Positions 31,590 through 43,605 of a DNA stretch of 64,000 nucleotides are shown piece after piece. Location: positions 70,281,312 to 70,345,311 of the forward strand of contig CM057826.1 of the NCBI GenBank assembly GCA_030068075.1, in the 5' to 3' direction. A program made the translations under genes and the position numbers. A model generated the notes under the pieces. The model worked only from the letters and a program-made list of their open reading frames with translations, had not been told where the DNA came from and made no database searches. Every line of letters begins with the position of its first letter. The stretch's first letter is position 1. The DNA is from Paguma larvata. Taxonomy: Eukaryota > Chordata > Mammalia > Carnivora > Viverridae.

Positions 31590-34000
31590 GACATGACCCC
31601 CTTCTTTATTTATCATTGTATAATGTCCTTCTCTAATGCAATTCTTTATTCTTTAGCCTACCTTATCTGGTATCAATAAAGTCACTTCTGATTTAACATT
31701 TTTACCATCTATTTTTTCATCCTGTTTATATCATTATCCTTGAGGTGATTTTCCTATAGACAGCATATATTTTGAAATTTTTAAATATTTCTTCTGCCTT
31801 TGTCAGTTTTTTAATTGGTATATTGAGACCATGTACATTTAATGTAACATTGACAAGTTTGGGCTTAAGTCTGCTATTTTATTTTTGTTTTGTTTTTTCT
31901 TTATTTTCTTTCTGCTTTGTTTTTCCTGCCTTCTTATGGGTTAAATAATTTTTTGGACTTCCATTTGGATTCATTCAGAATGGGCTATTTTTTAATTGAA
32001 GTACAGTTGACACACATTACATTAGTTTCACGTTTACAACAGACTGATTTGACATGTCGATACATTATGCTGTGCTCACCACAAGTGTAGCCACCATCTG
32101 TCACCACACAAGCTATTATAATACCCCTGACTACATTTCCCATGCTATGCCTTTTTTCTCTATAGTGTGTTCTGAGTGTGTATGTAGCTGAGTAGTTGTT
32201 TAAGGTATTAGATACATAATTTATCAGAGTCTACTGGTATCATTACTGCAGTTTAACTGTACAAATATTACCCCTTTGTGTCCCTTTACTCTCCCCCACT
32301 TATAATGGTCTTAGATATATCTGCTGTATAAATTGAGAACCCCATCACACATTTTTTTACGATTTTTACTTTGTCACATGTAGATTAGGAGCATCAAGAG
32401 GAGAAACACAATTTTATTTACCCATATTTTTGCTTACTGCATTATTTTTCCTTCATCATGTTCATGGTTATTCTGTTGCTATTTTCTTTCTTCTTTACAA
32501 CACTCTCCTTAGCTTTTCTTTTAGAACAGGTCTGCTGGCAACAAACAGTCTTAGTTTTCTCTCATCTGAGAATGTCTCAATTTCTCCCTAATTCCGGAAG
32601 ATATTTTTACCATAATAGGTTGACATTCCTTTCTCCCACCCCTTAAAAAAATGCCATAATCATTTCTTCTGGCCTCTAGGATTTCTGATGACAATCTGCT
32701 ACTATTTGTTTTTATCACCTGGAGGTAACATACCTTTTCTCTCTCACTACTGTCAAGGTTTGTTTTTACTTTTACTAGTTGATGACATACGCCTGGATGT
32801 GAATTTGAGTTTTCCTATTTGGGTTTGCTCAGGTTCTTGAATCTACAGGTTTGTATCTTCTGCAAAATTTGGCAAGTTTCAGTCATTATTTATTTAAGTA
32901 GTTTTTTTCAGCCCTGTCGTTTTCTTCTTATCCTTTAACTCCAGTGACACAATTGTTATTCTTAGTTATAATCGCACATATTCCTGTAGAAACATGTCTA
33001 CAGAGGTTTTTTGTTTGTTTTATCTTTTTTATCTGTTATTCCATTGCTGTATTTTCAAATTCACCAATTCTTTCTTTGGTCCTCTCCATTTTAATGTTGA
33101 GAACATCCATTAAATTTTTTTTTTGTTTTGGTTATTCTTTTTTTGTTTTTAAGACTTACGTTTGGCTCTTCTTTATCACTTTTTTTTCTGACATTTCTAT
33201 GCTCAGACTATTTTTCATTTTGAATGTTTATAATCACTTATTAAATTTATTTTTATGAGGGCTGCTTTAAAATATTTGTCAGGTAATTCTAACCTCTGTT
33301 AATTCCATGTTGCCATCTATTTATGGTCTTTACACTCCATGTGACAGCTCCCTGGTTCTGAGTTTGAGAATGATTTTTAACTGAAACAGGGACATATTTA
33401 ATATTATGTTGTAATACCCTGACAGGAAGTTAGGGTACCTTGTTGTATCTTTCATCAAAGTCTGCGGTTTCCCACTCAGTCTTTTCTGGCATGGGTGGGA
33501 GCAGAACCGCGGTATTTTCTGTAGTATATGGCTAGAGTAGTTATTGTCTAAATATTTTGTCCTGCTAGGCTGCTCCTTTTGGTTTCCGTTTAGAGAGAGT
33601 ATCTTTTTTTTGAAGCAATTTTTGTCTGCACGCTTTGACTATTCTAAGTTACAATCTTCTCCAGCACTCTGTTCTGGGATATATAAAACAAATAAAACTA
33701 GGAAATTCACCACCACGTTGTCGCTTAAGTCTGTATTTGCAATCTGACAAATTAGCCTGCCATAGTTTTATGAGTTCAGTCAGTGTCCATGAGACTTCTG
33801 AGTCAAAGTCGCAACCAATTTCATAGTTATCAGCATAACTGTATCAGTTCTCCTTGCATCCCAAGTGTGGAGGGGCAATGATGGATGGGCCCAGATGGAT
33901 GCCTGCTCCTCCAGTGGTTAGCAGCCCTACAGGAAAGCATCCATGAGCTTATTAGGAAACCAGAGTCTGCATTCTTGCCCTTTGCTCCAGAAGCAGATAC
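31590..34000 (-). mobile_element. Old antisense LINE-1 (L1M class): start of ORF2, ORF1 and 5' UTR
   Basis: On the plus strand, CTTTAGCCTACCTTATCTGG (31654) through GACCATGTACATTTAATGTAAC (about 31830) is the antisense endonuclease start, matching in reverse the sequence near 3800-3850 of the plus-strand L1 in this window. 32440-33400 follows antisense L1 ORF1/5' UTR style text. 33400-34000 resembles an antisense L1 5' UTR (GGTGGGAGCAGAACC, TGTCCTGCTAGGCTGCTCC). A younger antisense L1 3' fragment is inserted at about 31988-32165. Subfamily and the ORF1/5' UTR boundary are uncertain. Confidence 0.65.
31988..32165 (-). mobile_element. Antisense L1 3'-end fragment inside older L1
   Basis: TTTAATTGAAGTACAGTTGAC, then CACATTACATTAGTTTCACG, then GCTGTGCTCACCACAAGTGTAGCCACCATC match the reverse of a common L1 3' UTR end. 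It is related to the tail of the L1 at 790-7110, whose CAACTATACTTCAATT reads AATTGAAGTATAGTTG in reverse. Strongly 5'-truncated. Confidence 0.65.
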
Positions 34001-37000
34001 TGTCTACATCTTCCAAGGCTCTCAATTATAGATGTCCTAGAAAAGGTTATTTGGAACAAAGGGCAGTCAGTGATGATGTACTCTAGTCTGTGGTGGGAGA
34101 TTTTATTATCATTCCATTTTTGTTGTTTTTCTCCTTCTCCTACCAAGGTTCTATGAATACAATACTGGGTACAAAAGCCAAATGCAAAATTCAAATTTTT
34201 ACTTTTGTTTCTTTTCATTTTCATTTTTAATTTTTTTGGCTGTTATTAGATGACAAGAGTTTCTTGTATAAGATGATATTTGGTATATTGGAAATTCAGT
34301 CGACAACCTTGACTACTCCTACTACGAAGTTTCTCTGTTGATTTCCAACAACTTTAAGTATTCAAGTTTATAAATGGGAGCACTTTTGCTGGTGCAGTAT
34401 TTTTCTCCAGATATTCTCTAGCTCCTAGTTACAGTGACTGATGTACTAAGGTCATCTACAATTTGTGTCAAATTAGGTCTTCTTTAGCCTAGAGGAGCCA
34501 AACTTCCTAAGACCTAGGTCTTCTTTTATTTTGGAACCCAAAAGTTCCTTTGTTTTGGTCTCCAATTATCTCTGTGTTTCTGCTCATCCCATCTTTATTT
34601 TGTTTATAATTGTGTCTATGCATTTTTAATTATTATAAAATGTGCTTCTCTCATATTTTATCTGTGCAGTCGAGGTAGAAGCAGAATTTAACACCAGTGC
34701 TGACCGGTGCCATTTTACCCTAGAATTTTGTTTTACTGTTCTCATCAGAAACAAAACATAGATTTTTCCTTTTGGGGGAAAAAACCAAAATCATCATCTC
34801 ATTAGACATGATGATATAATTATTGCAAATTGGACATAAAACTATACATAAATAAATATGCTAAGTAATTTCCCTTAGTAATGTACTATTGAATGTCCTA
34901 TTTAATGGAATCCTTTCAAATGTTAAATATCATCCTTGGATTTCTTTTTATATAACTTGTGATTTTCCTTTGTGTATTTTTGTTTAAAACAGAAACTCTG
35001 CTGATTTAGAATTATCTATTCAAATGTTAATCCATAATCAGATATATATTAATTTTCACATGCCTAGCAACTTACGAAATCAGAGATACATGCCAAGCAA
35101 TTAATACATACACATATAAATGAATTCCTGTCCTCAAGAAACTTATGAATTGTTTACCTTAAAATGTAAATTTTCTGATTATGTAACAGGCAAATCAAGA
35201 GGATCATAAATGTGCATTTTGACAGCTATCAACAAGTCCAATCTTTTCTTTGCTAATAGTCTACAATGGCTATAAGCCTTAGAACATTTTAGCCTTATTT
35301 TATATCTCTGGACAATATGACAGCCAAGTATAGATAATTTCAGTGTCATTTTACTAAACAAAAATAACATACTGCTGCAACCTCCCCTTTGAACCTTTGG
35401 TCTCTAAATGCCTTGCTATTTCCTTTTCTTCTTAAACCTATAAAATGTACTCCATGTTAGCAATTCTCTGATAATACTGCCATGAAAATAATATACAATC
35501 ATTGAAACAAGTGGCTTTTTCAATGAGCATATATTTTATTTCAAATCTTCTCCCCTAAGGACTTGCTTTCTGTAATAGTGTATGGGAGTATTTAATTTGT
35601 ATAATAGGAAAATAAATTACACGTCTCTTCTATTGAAACTTACATGGAAATACCTATAGCATGTTTTGATGTTCATTGTATCTGATATAGGGCTATTATC
35701 AATGCAGAAAATCAGAGAAAACATGCCAAATATAATTTCTCAAGGTTTTCGCTTGCTTTCCTTTGTTAGTGTCTGTTCACAAATGATCTCAGGCAAGAAA
35801 AGACAATATGTTCCAGAGATAATAAAAGATAATTCAACAGATTAGTTGAACTGCCATAGATGTAGGTACATCTTGCAACATTCTCCATCATGTCAGACAC
35901 CACTGTCTGTTTGCAAACATTATACTTAAAATCCTATAATAGTCCTCCATTTATGTATGATTTTCTAAGTCAGGCAAAATTGAGGTCTTTTAGGGGTAAA
36001 AAAAAAAAAAAAAAAGCAAAGGGAAGAAAAGATTTAGATGACATTGGCATCACTTTTACCTAGAATGATTTGATTACATATGCTCACTTATTCTGACAGG
36101 TTTTATCTAGAGGTACATCACCATCACTTGACAGTATAAAATCACGAGACAATATAAAGTACAAGCATATTATTTATATGCAGCACTCACATACACAGAT
36201 CTTGTTGGTATAGTACTTTAGGAATCTGAAATCACCAAGATGTTGTTCTGTTGTCCTATTTCCTTGTAAATAAGAATTACACATGAAACAAATTAAGTGG
36301 AATATCATTATCTATACAGTCCATGTATAGTTTTATAGCTCTTTGTTCGGCAAGTTCTACTTGAATTGCTTTTTGTTGGTGTCTTACACAACTAAATACT
36401 ACAATTGCTTGTTGGTATACCAATCAGTAAATGGTACATAGTATTACCTGGATATAAATGAGGCCTCTTTTATTGCTTTTGTGTGCTATTGTATACTTCA
36501 ATTTAGTAGTCAATTGACTGGAAAAAAAAAAACTAAATTACACAATTGTCTCTAAATGCAAAATATATCAATGTAAAATTGAATAAAAAGAGACAAAGCA
36601 GAATTGGTCAGAACTGTGTGGTCACTTCACTTAATAATTCAGATGGACCACAACTAAACTAGCTAAGTAAAAATTTCAGACTGATCGTAAAAATATCAAG
36701 TGATAAAAATTACTTAATGATTTCTCTGTGCAGGGTTTGATATAGCCTGGGCTAGAATAAAATGAAATGAAAGCATATACAATTAACTAATCAAGTTGGG
36801 ACAAGTTTGGATGAATTCCACTATGTGCTATTTATGACTATGGCTCTGCACAGATATTGGAAGCTAATTCCAATAGCTCTATGTATAGGCTTGTAATAAT
36901 TAAGGAAGTTCAAATAAACCAATTCAATATACATCTAAAGCTAAAGGTCAAATAAATTCTAAGTATTATCAAATAAATATTACAAACTTAAAAAGAAGTT

Positions 37001-37009
37001 TAATTGTGA
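34001..37009. other. 3-kb stretch of unique AT-rich DNA
   Basis: No repeat family or gene recognised, except an A run at 36000-36015. The minus-strand ORFs at 33952-34224 and 35179-35370 have no domain. Confidence 0.55.
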
Positions 37010-37502
37010 TGATTAGTTTTGTATGTTAATATGGCTTTGCCATATTGCCCAAATATTTCTTCGAAGATCATTATAGAGGTTCCTATAAAGGTGTTTTTTG
37101 GATGAGACTAACGTTTAAATAGGTAAAGCAGATTACCCTTCGTGACATGGATGTGGGTGTCTCATATAATCAACTGAAGGCCTTAAATAAAACAAAGACT
37201 GACCTCCCCTGGGGGAAAAAAAAAAGTCTGCCATCACATGGTTTTTGGGCTCAAATTCCAACTCTTCCCTGGGTCCCCAGCTTGCCAGCCTATCCTACAG
37301 GTTTTGTATTTATTTAACCTATACGTTCTTATGACCTGAGTCAAACCTCAATCTCTCCTTCCATATATAAACGTGTGTATATACATATGCATATATACAC
37401 ACACATGCACTAACATATGTTTCTATGTGTGTATATACATATGTAAGTATATACACATGCACATATCCTGTTGGTTTTATTCATCTGGAAAACCTTAATA
37501 CA
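37010..37502 (+). mobile_element. ERVL-MaLR-class solo LTR
   Basis: Begins TGATTAGTTTTGTATGTTAATATGGC and continues with GTAAAGCAGATTACCCTTCG, CAACTGAAGGCCTTAAATAA, then TTCCCTGGGTCCCCAGCTTGCC. It ends CTGTTGGTTTTATTCATCTGG followed by CTTAATACA, the MaLR-style terminus. A TA/CA microsatellite (37365-37465) lies near its 3' end. A second copy is at 43160-43605. I cannot give the exact subfamily. No viral gene is attached. Confidence 0.65.
37365..37465. repeat. Imperfect TATG/CACA microsatellite
   Basis: Alternating ATATAC, CACACA and TATGTA words inside the LTR; in this repeat family this region is commonly variable. Confidence 0.75.
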
Positions 37503-38634
37503 GATTTTCATACTAGGAATATAGGTGCTGCTGCAACAAATACCAAAATATGTAAAGAGGCTTTGGAACTGGGTAATGGGTAAATGCCGGAAGAGTTTTA
37601 AGGTACATTTTAGGAAAAAACCTAGATTGTTTGCAAAGACTGTTAGCAGAAACCATTGTTGTTAAAAGTGCTTCTGTAGAGGTCTCCGATGGAAGGAAGG
37701 ATCATGTTCCTGACATTGGATGAAAGGCGATGTTTGTTAAAAAGTGGCAAAGAACTGAACTGTGTTCAAGTATTTTGTGGAAGGTAGAAGTTGTAAGAGA
37801 TACGGTAGGATTTAGAACTAAGCATGAAGAATGTGTTGAAGGTTCAGCCTGGTTTCTCTTCACTGCCTTTAGTAAAATATGAGAGGAGAGTTAAGAAATT
37901 AAGAAGTTGTTAAGCAAAAAGAAACCAATTTTCAAGATTTGGAAAATTCTCAGCTGATGCATAGTGCAAAAAATAAGAGAGTGCATTCTGAAGAGAACAT
38001 CAAGGTTGTGCCTGTACAATCAGTTGATAAAGGGATTACAAATATAACTCGTTATTTAATCAGGCATCTTATCAGAAAAGAGAAATAGAGGTTTGCCAAC
38101 ACCAGTGGAAACCCTGCAAGTTTGGGCTAATGGGGAGAGAGGTTGCACCAAATGAAGGAAAGCTGTTGGACTTTATCCTCTTTATTTCTGCCTCCTTTCT
38201 TTCAGAGGACTAGGCTACTGCCCTGTGGGTATAGAAGTAGAGACACCATTCTGGTGGCTCAGAGGACAACATGCAGACAAAAAAGATTATTCTGCATCCT
38301 TCAAATCTATGGAATTCACCCTGCTAGGTGTTGGGTTTGCTTGGTTCCTATGACTCTTTATTTCTTTACATTTTTTTCCTTTTCAAATGGAAATGTCTAC
38401 CTTATGCTGGGGCTACTACTGTATTCTGAAAGCAAGTAACTTGTATGGTTTCCCAGTCTCATAACTGGAGAGGAATGATGAGAAATCATACCTTCCATGT
38501 CTCAACTATAGTTTAATGCAGATGAGATATAGGACTTAAAATTCATGCTGGACTAGGTCAAGACTTTTGTTGGAATGGGATCAAAGAATTTTCGTAGGAG
38601 AAGGACATGAATTTGGGGGATTCAAACAGTTAAG
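37503..38634. other. Unique stretch, no gene
   Basis: Its beginning resembles an LTR-flanking internal region (GGCTTTGGAACTGGGTAATGGG near 37560, then GGTCTCCGATGGAAGG), so decayed MaLR internal sequence may extend from 37503 toward the LTR at 38635. This is inference. The 98-aa ORF at 38143-38439 has no domain. Confidence 0.4.
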
Positions 38635-39020
38635 TGTTATGCATTCAATTTTATCTCTACCCCCAAATTATTTAAAGCCCCAGTATCTCAGAATTTAACT
38701 GCTTGGGAGAGAGGGTCTTTAAAAAAGTGATTTAGTTTCAAAATGAAGCTATTAAGATGGGCTCTCATCTGATCTGACTGCTGTCCTAAGCGGAAATTTT
38801 GACACACAAAGAGACAGCAGGGATGCACACGTAGAACAGACCACTGAGAACACTACACGGAGACAACCATCTGCAATCCAAAAGGGAAACTTCATAGGAA
38901 ACTAAATCTGGCAACACCTTGATCTTGGCTTTCCAGTCATGAGGACTGTCAACACATAAATTTCTGTTAAGTCACCCAATCCGTGGTATTTTGTTATGAC
39001 AGCCCTCGCAAACAACCACA
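38635..39020 (+). mobile_element. MLT1/MST-type (ERVL-MaLR) solo LTR
   Basis: Starts TGTTATGCATTCAATTTTATC and runs through CCCCAGTATCTCAGAATTTAACTG, GGGTCTTTAAAAAAGTGATT and CAACACCTTGATCTTGGC. Near the end come ATAAATTTCTGTTAAGTCACCC and GGTATTTTGTTATGACAGCCC. This is the usual order, including the AATAAA-like signal (here ACATAAAT). Non-coding. Confidence 0.85.
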
Positions 39021-40802
39021 ATCATGGTAAAATTGGAAAATGGTCAACATAAGCTTAGAAACTTCCATGAATTCCTTGGTTTCAGGACTCGCTTGCTGGA
39101 AACACTCGTTAAGAGAAAGAGTTCAATTTAAAAGTAGACATGATTATATTAAAATTCTTCCAACTGAGGTTTTTGAACATGAGTACATACTTAAATCAGG
39201 CAGTTCTAAGGTTAGCTACACTCTCTCTAGGAGCTTGAAGTAATGAAAGAAAGTATCAATTAATGCAATTGACCAAAATGTAAATAAAGTTATTGCCCTG
39301 AGTAATAGCATTCATTGTGGAAGATGATAAAAGGTTACTGTGGAAATAATGGCATATTCTCTGTAGATCCCTAACTCCTGAGACAGGCGCTGCTGAGGAC
39401 AAGGATGGTGTCTAATAAACCAGCAATGAAGAAGTTTACAAAAGAAGAGGAATGCATTCACCATTGACTTACACAGCTCCAGATTTCTGAGATTATTTAG
39501 CTTAACGTTTTCTTTGGTTTCCTCTTCCTTTGCCCTATGAGTCACCATAATTTGGCAAGCTCTATACATAACTCTTCTAGTGAATACTCAAAATTATCTT
39601 CCTGTGGAATTTGCCAGAGGGATTTTACATATCTCATCAAACTTTAAAATTATTTTGGCAGCTGATGGGGAGTGTGTAAATGAGAAATCAGATACAAAGT
39701 TGAGCACTTCAAAAGATCAGGTCACTCCAGTCAAAATTAAAAGAAGAAAAGCAGGTATTTACCTTCCTTGAGGCCTGGGATAAATTCAGTTATATAATTA
39801 TACTAATTCAGTCTTTTTAATGCTATTTAAATTAATTCCTTCTTCCTTGTCTTGTCATTCACCTAGCTAGGCCTTGTTCTTATTGCATTACTTTATTATT
39901 TTTCTTGTCTTCTCAATTTTCCAGTATTTACAGCCATGTATTTAAGGCATCATAGTACTTGCCCTATCAATTTCACATTTATTATCAATAATGTATTAGG
40001 AATTCCAAATAGTAATTTGAAAGGAGTTTTATCTCTTTCAAGTTCAGTTTACTGCCGTTACAAGACATGCAAACAAAAGTAGCAGGTATGAGGTGAAGCT
40101 AACACTTGTCGAATAACATTAATACGTGAAAGAAGTGTTGTGTTGTTTTACTGATGGAATTTAAGTGACTAAAAATTATTGGGGCTCAGGAACTCAAGAT
40201 AAATCTGACTTCATAGATGATTAAAATAATCATGGACTTGTGAAATGAAAACACACAACTGTAGACAGTTGAAATGGAACTCAGGAGACCTAAAGAATCA
40301 TTCTCTGTCCAAGAGCAAGAATAGGATAAACTATCAAGAACTGTATAACCGACAGTATAAAGTACCGTGAAGTGATCTCAAACCAGGTTTATCAGGGCAT
40401 CCTGTGGATTTTAAAATGAAAATGAAAATGGTAAAGTCAAGAAAAAAGAAAATATGCTTCCTGAAAAGTGACTTGTTTCAGGAAAGAATAAAGGGGAACA
40501 CATGTTTTTATTGCATGTAGACTCCTTAGTCTTAACTTGCCAACAAGTTCATAAAGGATGATTAAAAAAAAAAAGCATTCAGAGTTTTCTGTATTTCTTG
40601 GGATATGGATTAAATCCTTGGAGTCTAAAAAAGGGCATCTGATTAGTTATAAAAAGCAATGTTTTACCTACAATTCTAAGGTTGTGGAACATCAAGAGGC
40701 ATTTAATATTTCATTTTTTATTACTACCTTTTTCTATAATTTTCTTTGTAAGCATGTACGTTTTCAGAAATCCTCTAATGTTCATAAAGCAACATATCCT
40801 CA
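39021..40802. other. Unique AT-rich stretch, no gene
   Basis: No repeat recognised. The ORFs at 39040-39243, 39312-39569 and 39580-39771 are short and domain-free. Confidence 0.6.
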
Positions 40803-41015
40803 GGGCACCTGGGGGGCTCAGTAGGTTTAGTGCGGACTCTTGATTCAGGCTCAGGTCATGATCCCAGGGTTGGGGGATCAAACTGTGCCGGGCTCTACAC
40901 AGAGCCAGTTTAAGATTCTCTCTCTCTCCCCCTCTCTGCCCCTCTTCCCCTGCTTTTTCTCTCTCGAAAAGCAAAAACCAAACCAAACAACAACAAAAAA
41001 AAAAAACAAAAAAGG
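40803..41015 (+). mobile_element. CAN-SINE (older subtype)
   Basis: Starts GGGCACCTGGGGGGCTCAG, with CAGGCTCAGGTCATGATCCC, a (CT)n tract and an A/C-rich tail. The ACTCTTGATTCAGG wording fits the older carnivore-wide subtype better than the feliform one. Confidence 0.9.
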
Positions 41016-42869
41016 GAGTTTTTTATAAAATAAAAAAGATGGAAAAAACAAATTATTTTAATTTCTTATGATTAAGAAAGTCCATTTAAAATATTAGTAT
41101 CAGTATAAATCGATGTGTACCTTTTACTGATTTTGTAGCAGGACTAATGATTTGCATAATCTCTCAATTTATGCAAAAAAATAAATAGATAAGGTCCTTG
41201 TTAAATGACTAGATAGAAAAGTAAAACCCATGAAGATGTAGACTATTATCCTTAATGAAGGATTTTATTAGCTTTAATATATTCAGAAAGAGGTGAATAT
41301 AAAAAAATTAAACATGCAATGATATTCATGGTAATTTTTTATTTTAAAATTAATTTATATAAATAATTCTGAATTTTGATTATTTTTTCTAATATGTTTT
41401 GGTCAACAAATATAAAATCTTTAATAATTTATGAACCATTTGTTTTTTAAACATTTCCATAATTTTTTAGATTATCAAACACTTGTTTCCTAAATTTTTT
41501 TGTTACTAACTTCTGAAAATATTAATGAACCTTCTTGGTCTTATTCACATGAAATAATCTTGTGCTGACAGCCTAATACTGAAAAAAAGCTTCTAAAATA
41601 ATATCAATTTTCCATAATACATCATGCATGGTGTATGATAGTAAGTCACTCCACAAAACAATTTTTGATGTGAACTCTTTTCTTTCATACCTTTTTAAAG
41701 TTGATGTATCATCAAAACATTTTGTTTTCTTATGCGTTTCAAAAAAAAAGAAGATAAAAAATCTTCTGACCTTCTCTGCAATTGGCTGAAACTTTCATGC
41801 CTTTCATTCAGGTTTCCATTAGTCGAAAGTGGTTTTAGCTAGCTGTACTCAAGCATTTCAGTCAATTACCAGCTTTTATCTTGTTGTTATCATAAAGGGC
41901 CATTTCTTTCCTAAAATGGTCAATTAAGTTCATGGAAATAAATGGTGAGGAATATACAATTTGTTAGCTCTACTGTCAGGAGTACACTGGTCTTAGGGAA
42001 AAACATTTCAGGGGATTTCTTAATGAATAGAAATAGCTTTCATCAGACTAGATGTTTGTTCGCATTTCTTTTTTCTTTCCCCACAATTCACAGTTAACAA
42101 CGCAGTAATTGAGTATTTGAAAGCTCTTAAAATATCTACCATATACTTAAAGAAAGGTCCCATGTTTTTGCTTAACTACTCCATTTGTTTCCATTTGTAT
42201 AAAGTGCATTTTAGAATCAATTGAGGTAGTAGGTTTTATTTGAAAAGCATCAGGAAAAAGTTTGTGTTTTTTTTTTAATCTGGGAAAAATGGAATAGAAA
42301 GACAGGCATTTGGAGAAAATTAATCAAAGGACATACTCAAAGTATACAGAAATATTACAGCAATGAATGTGAAACTTGAAAATAGGAGAACAAAAGTGAC
42401 AAATAGTAGCCCCTAATTTGCATAGCGATGCAATAATGTAGATGTTCTAATAGAAGAATGCAGGCTTCAATGATGCTGCATCCATTTGCTTATGCTTTAC
42501 TTTCTCCTTTTGTTCTTAAAACATATTAAAATCATTTACTGTTTGTCACACCATTCTAGACCCATTGCAAATTCCAGTATGAATAGACAGGCAAAACCAT
42601 ATACGTTAAATCTGGTTACGCGACATCTTTCAGTGTAGCCTGGGAAACATATTCTATAAATGTGAAATTCGACTAATATCTTTCTGGATTATGAATAAAG
42701 GCTGAATGGTTAGTAATAAATCCATCAAGAAAAACCAAACTGTGTATGTCTGTGTTTTGTTGTTCACCGTTGTAATTCTTTTCTCCACAAATATTGTAGC
42801 TATAAAAACTGTACTCAAACATTCTTTATCCTAGCAAAAGTATCCAAGGTGATACTAAAGGAAATTCAT
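41016..42869. other. Unique AT-rich stretch; 41700-42250 possibly conserved
   Basis: No repeat recognised. 41770-41960 has words such as CAATTGGCTGAAACTTTCATG, CAATTACC and CAATTAAG with little low-complexity sequence, which would suit a conserved enhancer. Nothing here is proof. Confidence 0.35.
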
Positions 42870-43060
42870 TGGCTCAGTTGGTTAAGCATCTGACTTCAGC
42901 TCAGGTCATGATCTCATGGTTCAAGAGTGCTGCTCTGCTGACAGCACAGAGCCTGTTTCAGATCCTCTGACCCCTCGCTCTGCACCTCCCCTGCTTGCAC
43001 TCTCTCTCAATAAATAAACAAACAAACAAACAAATAAATAAAATTTAAGAAAATAAATAA
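42870..43060 (+). mobile_element. CAN-SINE, 5'-truncated
   Basis: Starts within the tRNA-like part (TTGGCTCAGTTGGTTAAGC), runs through CAGCTCAGGTCATGATCTC, and ends with AATAAATAAACAAACAAACAAAC. The first bases of the head (GGGGCGCCTGGG) are missing. Confidence 0.9.
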
Positions 43061-43187
43061 AATTTATAGAATAAATATAATTACTTCACCAAAATGGTTT
43101 TCTTTCCTCTCTCTGCACTGGAAAACCAGGAGTTAGGAGATGAGCAGCCACTGTAATGTTGCTTTTGTGTGTCTACTAGTTAGGCTA

Positions 43188-43208
43188 CCACACCCACACC
43201 CACACCCA
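43188..43208. repeat. (CACACC)n hexamer run
   Basis: About three units of a 6-bp CCCACA motif. It superficially recalls telomeric C-strand but lacks the CCCTAA unit, so it is an ordinary microsatellite. Confidence 0.8.
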
Positions 43209-43505
43209 GGTATCTATTCTAAAGGTCACTGTGAAGATATTTTCTGGATGAGATTTACATTTAATTCAGTAAACTCTGAGTCAATCAGATTATCCTCCAT
43301 AACATGAATGGACCTCATCCAATCAACTGAAGACCTCAGTGAAACAAAGCCTAACCTTCCCAGAGAAGTAGGAATTCTATCTTTGGGACCAAGGTACATT
43401 ATCAACTTTTTCAAGGACCTCTAGCCTGCTCATGTTCCCTGAAAATTTTGGACTTGCAGCCTCCACAAACACAGGAGCCAATTTTACACATTTTATGTAT
43501 TTATT

Positions 43506-43530
43506 TATATATGTATGTATGTATGTATCA
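43506..43530. repeat. (ATGT)n tetranucleotide repeat
   Basis: Several ATGT units in the 3' part of the LTR; a possible short tandem repeat marker. Confidence 0.85.
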
Positions 43531-43605
43531 AGCAATATATACATACAGTGCATATACACACATATCCTGTTGATTGTGTTTCTCTCGAGAGTTCTAAAAT
43601 ATGTT

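Larger units (their letters stand above)
43160..43605 (+). mobile_element. Second, more decayed copy of the MaLR LTR seen at 37010
   Basis: Shares TCACTGTGAAGATATTTTC, AATCAGATTATCCTCCATAAC, CTCATCCAATCAACTGAAG, TTTTGGACTTGCAGCCTCC and CATATCCTGTTGATTGTG in the same order as the family at 37010-37502. Its 5' end is missing, and a (CACACC)n run and an (ATGT)n run are embedded. Confidence 0.65.

Noticed and set aside
37010..39020. Intact endogenous retrovirus between LTRs
   Set aside because: The LTRs belong to different MaLR types and no gag, pol or env-like reading frame lies between them.
43188..43208. Telomere-like CCCACA repeats
   Set aside because: The unit is not CCCTAA and there are only about three copies; an ordinary microsatellite.
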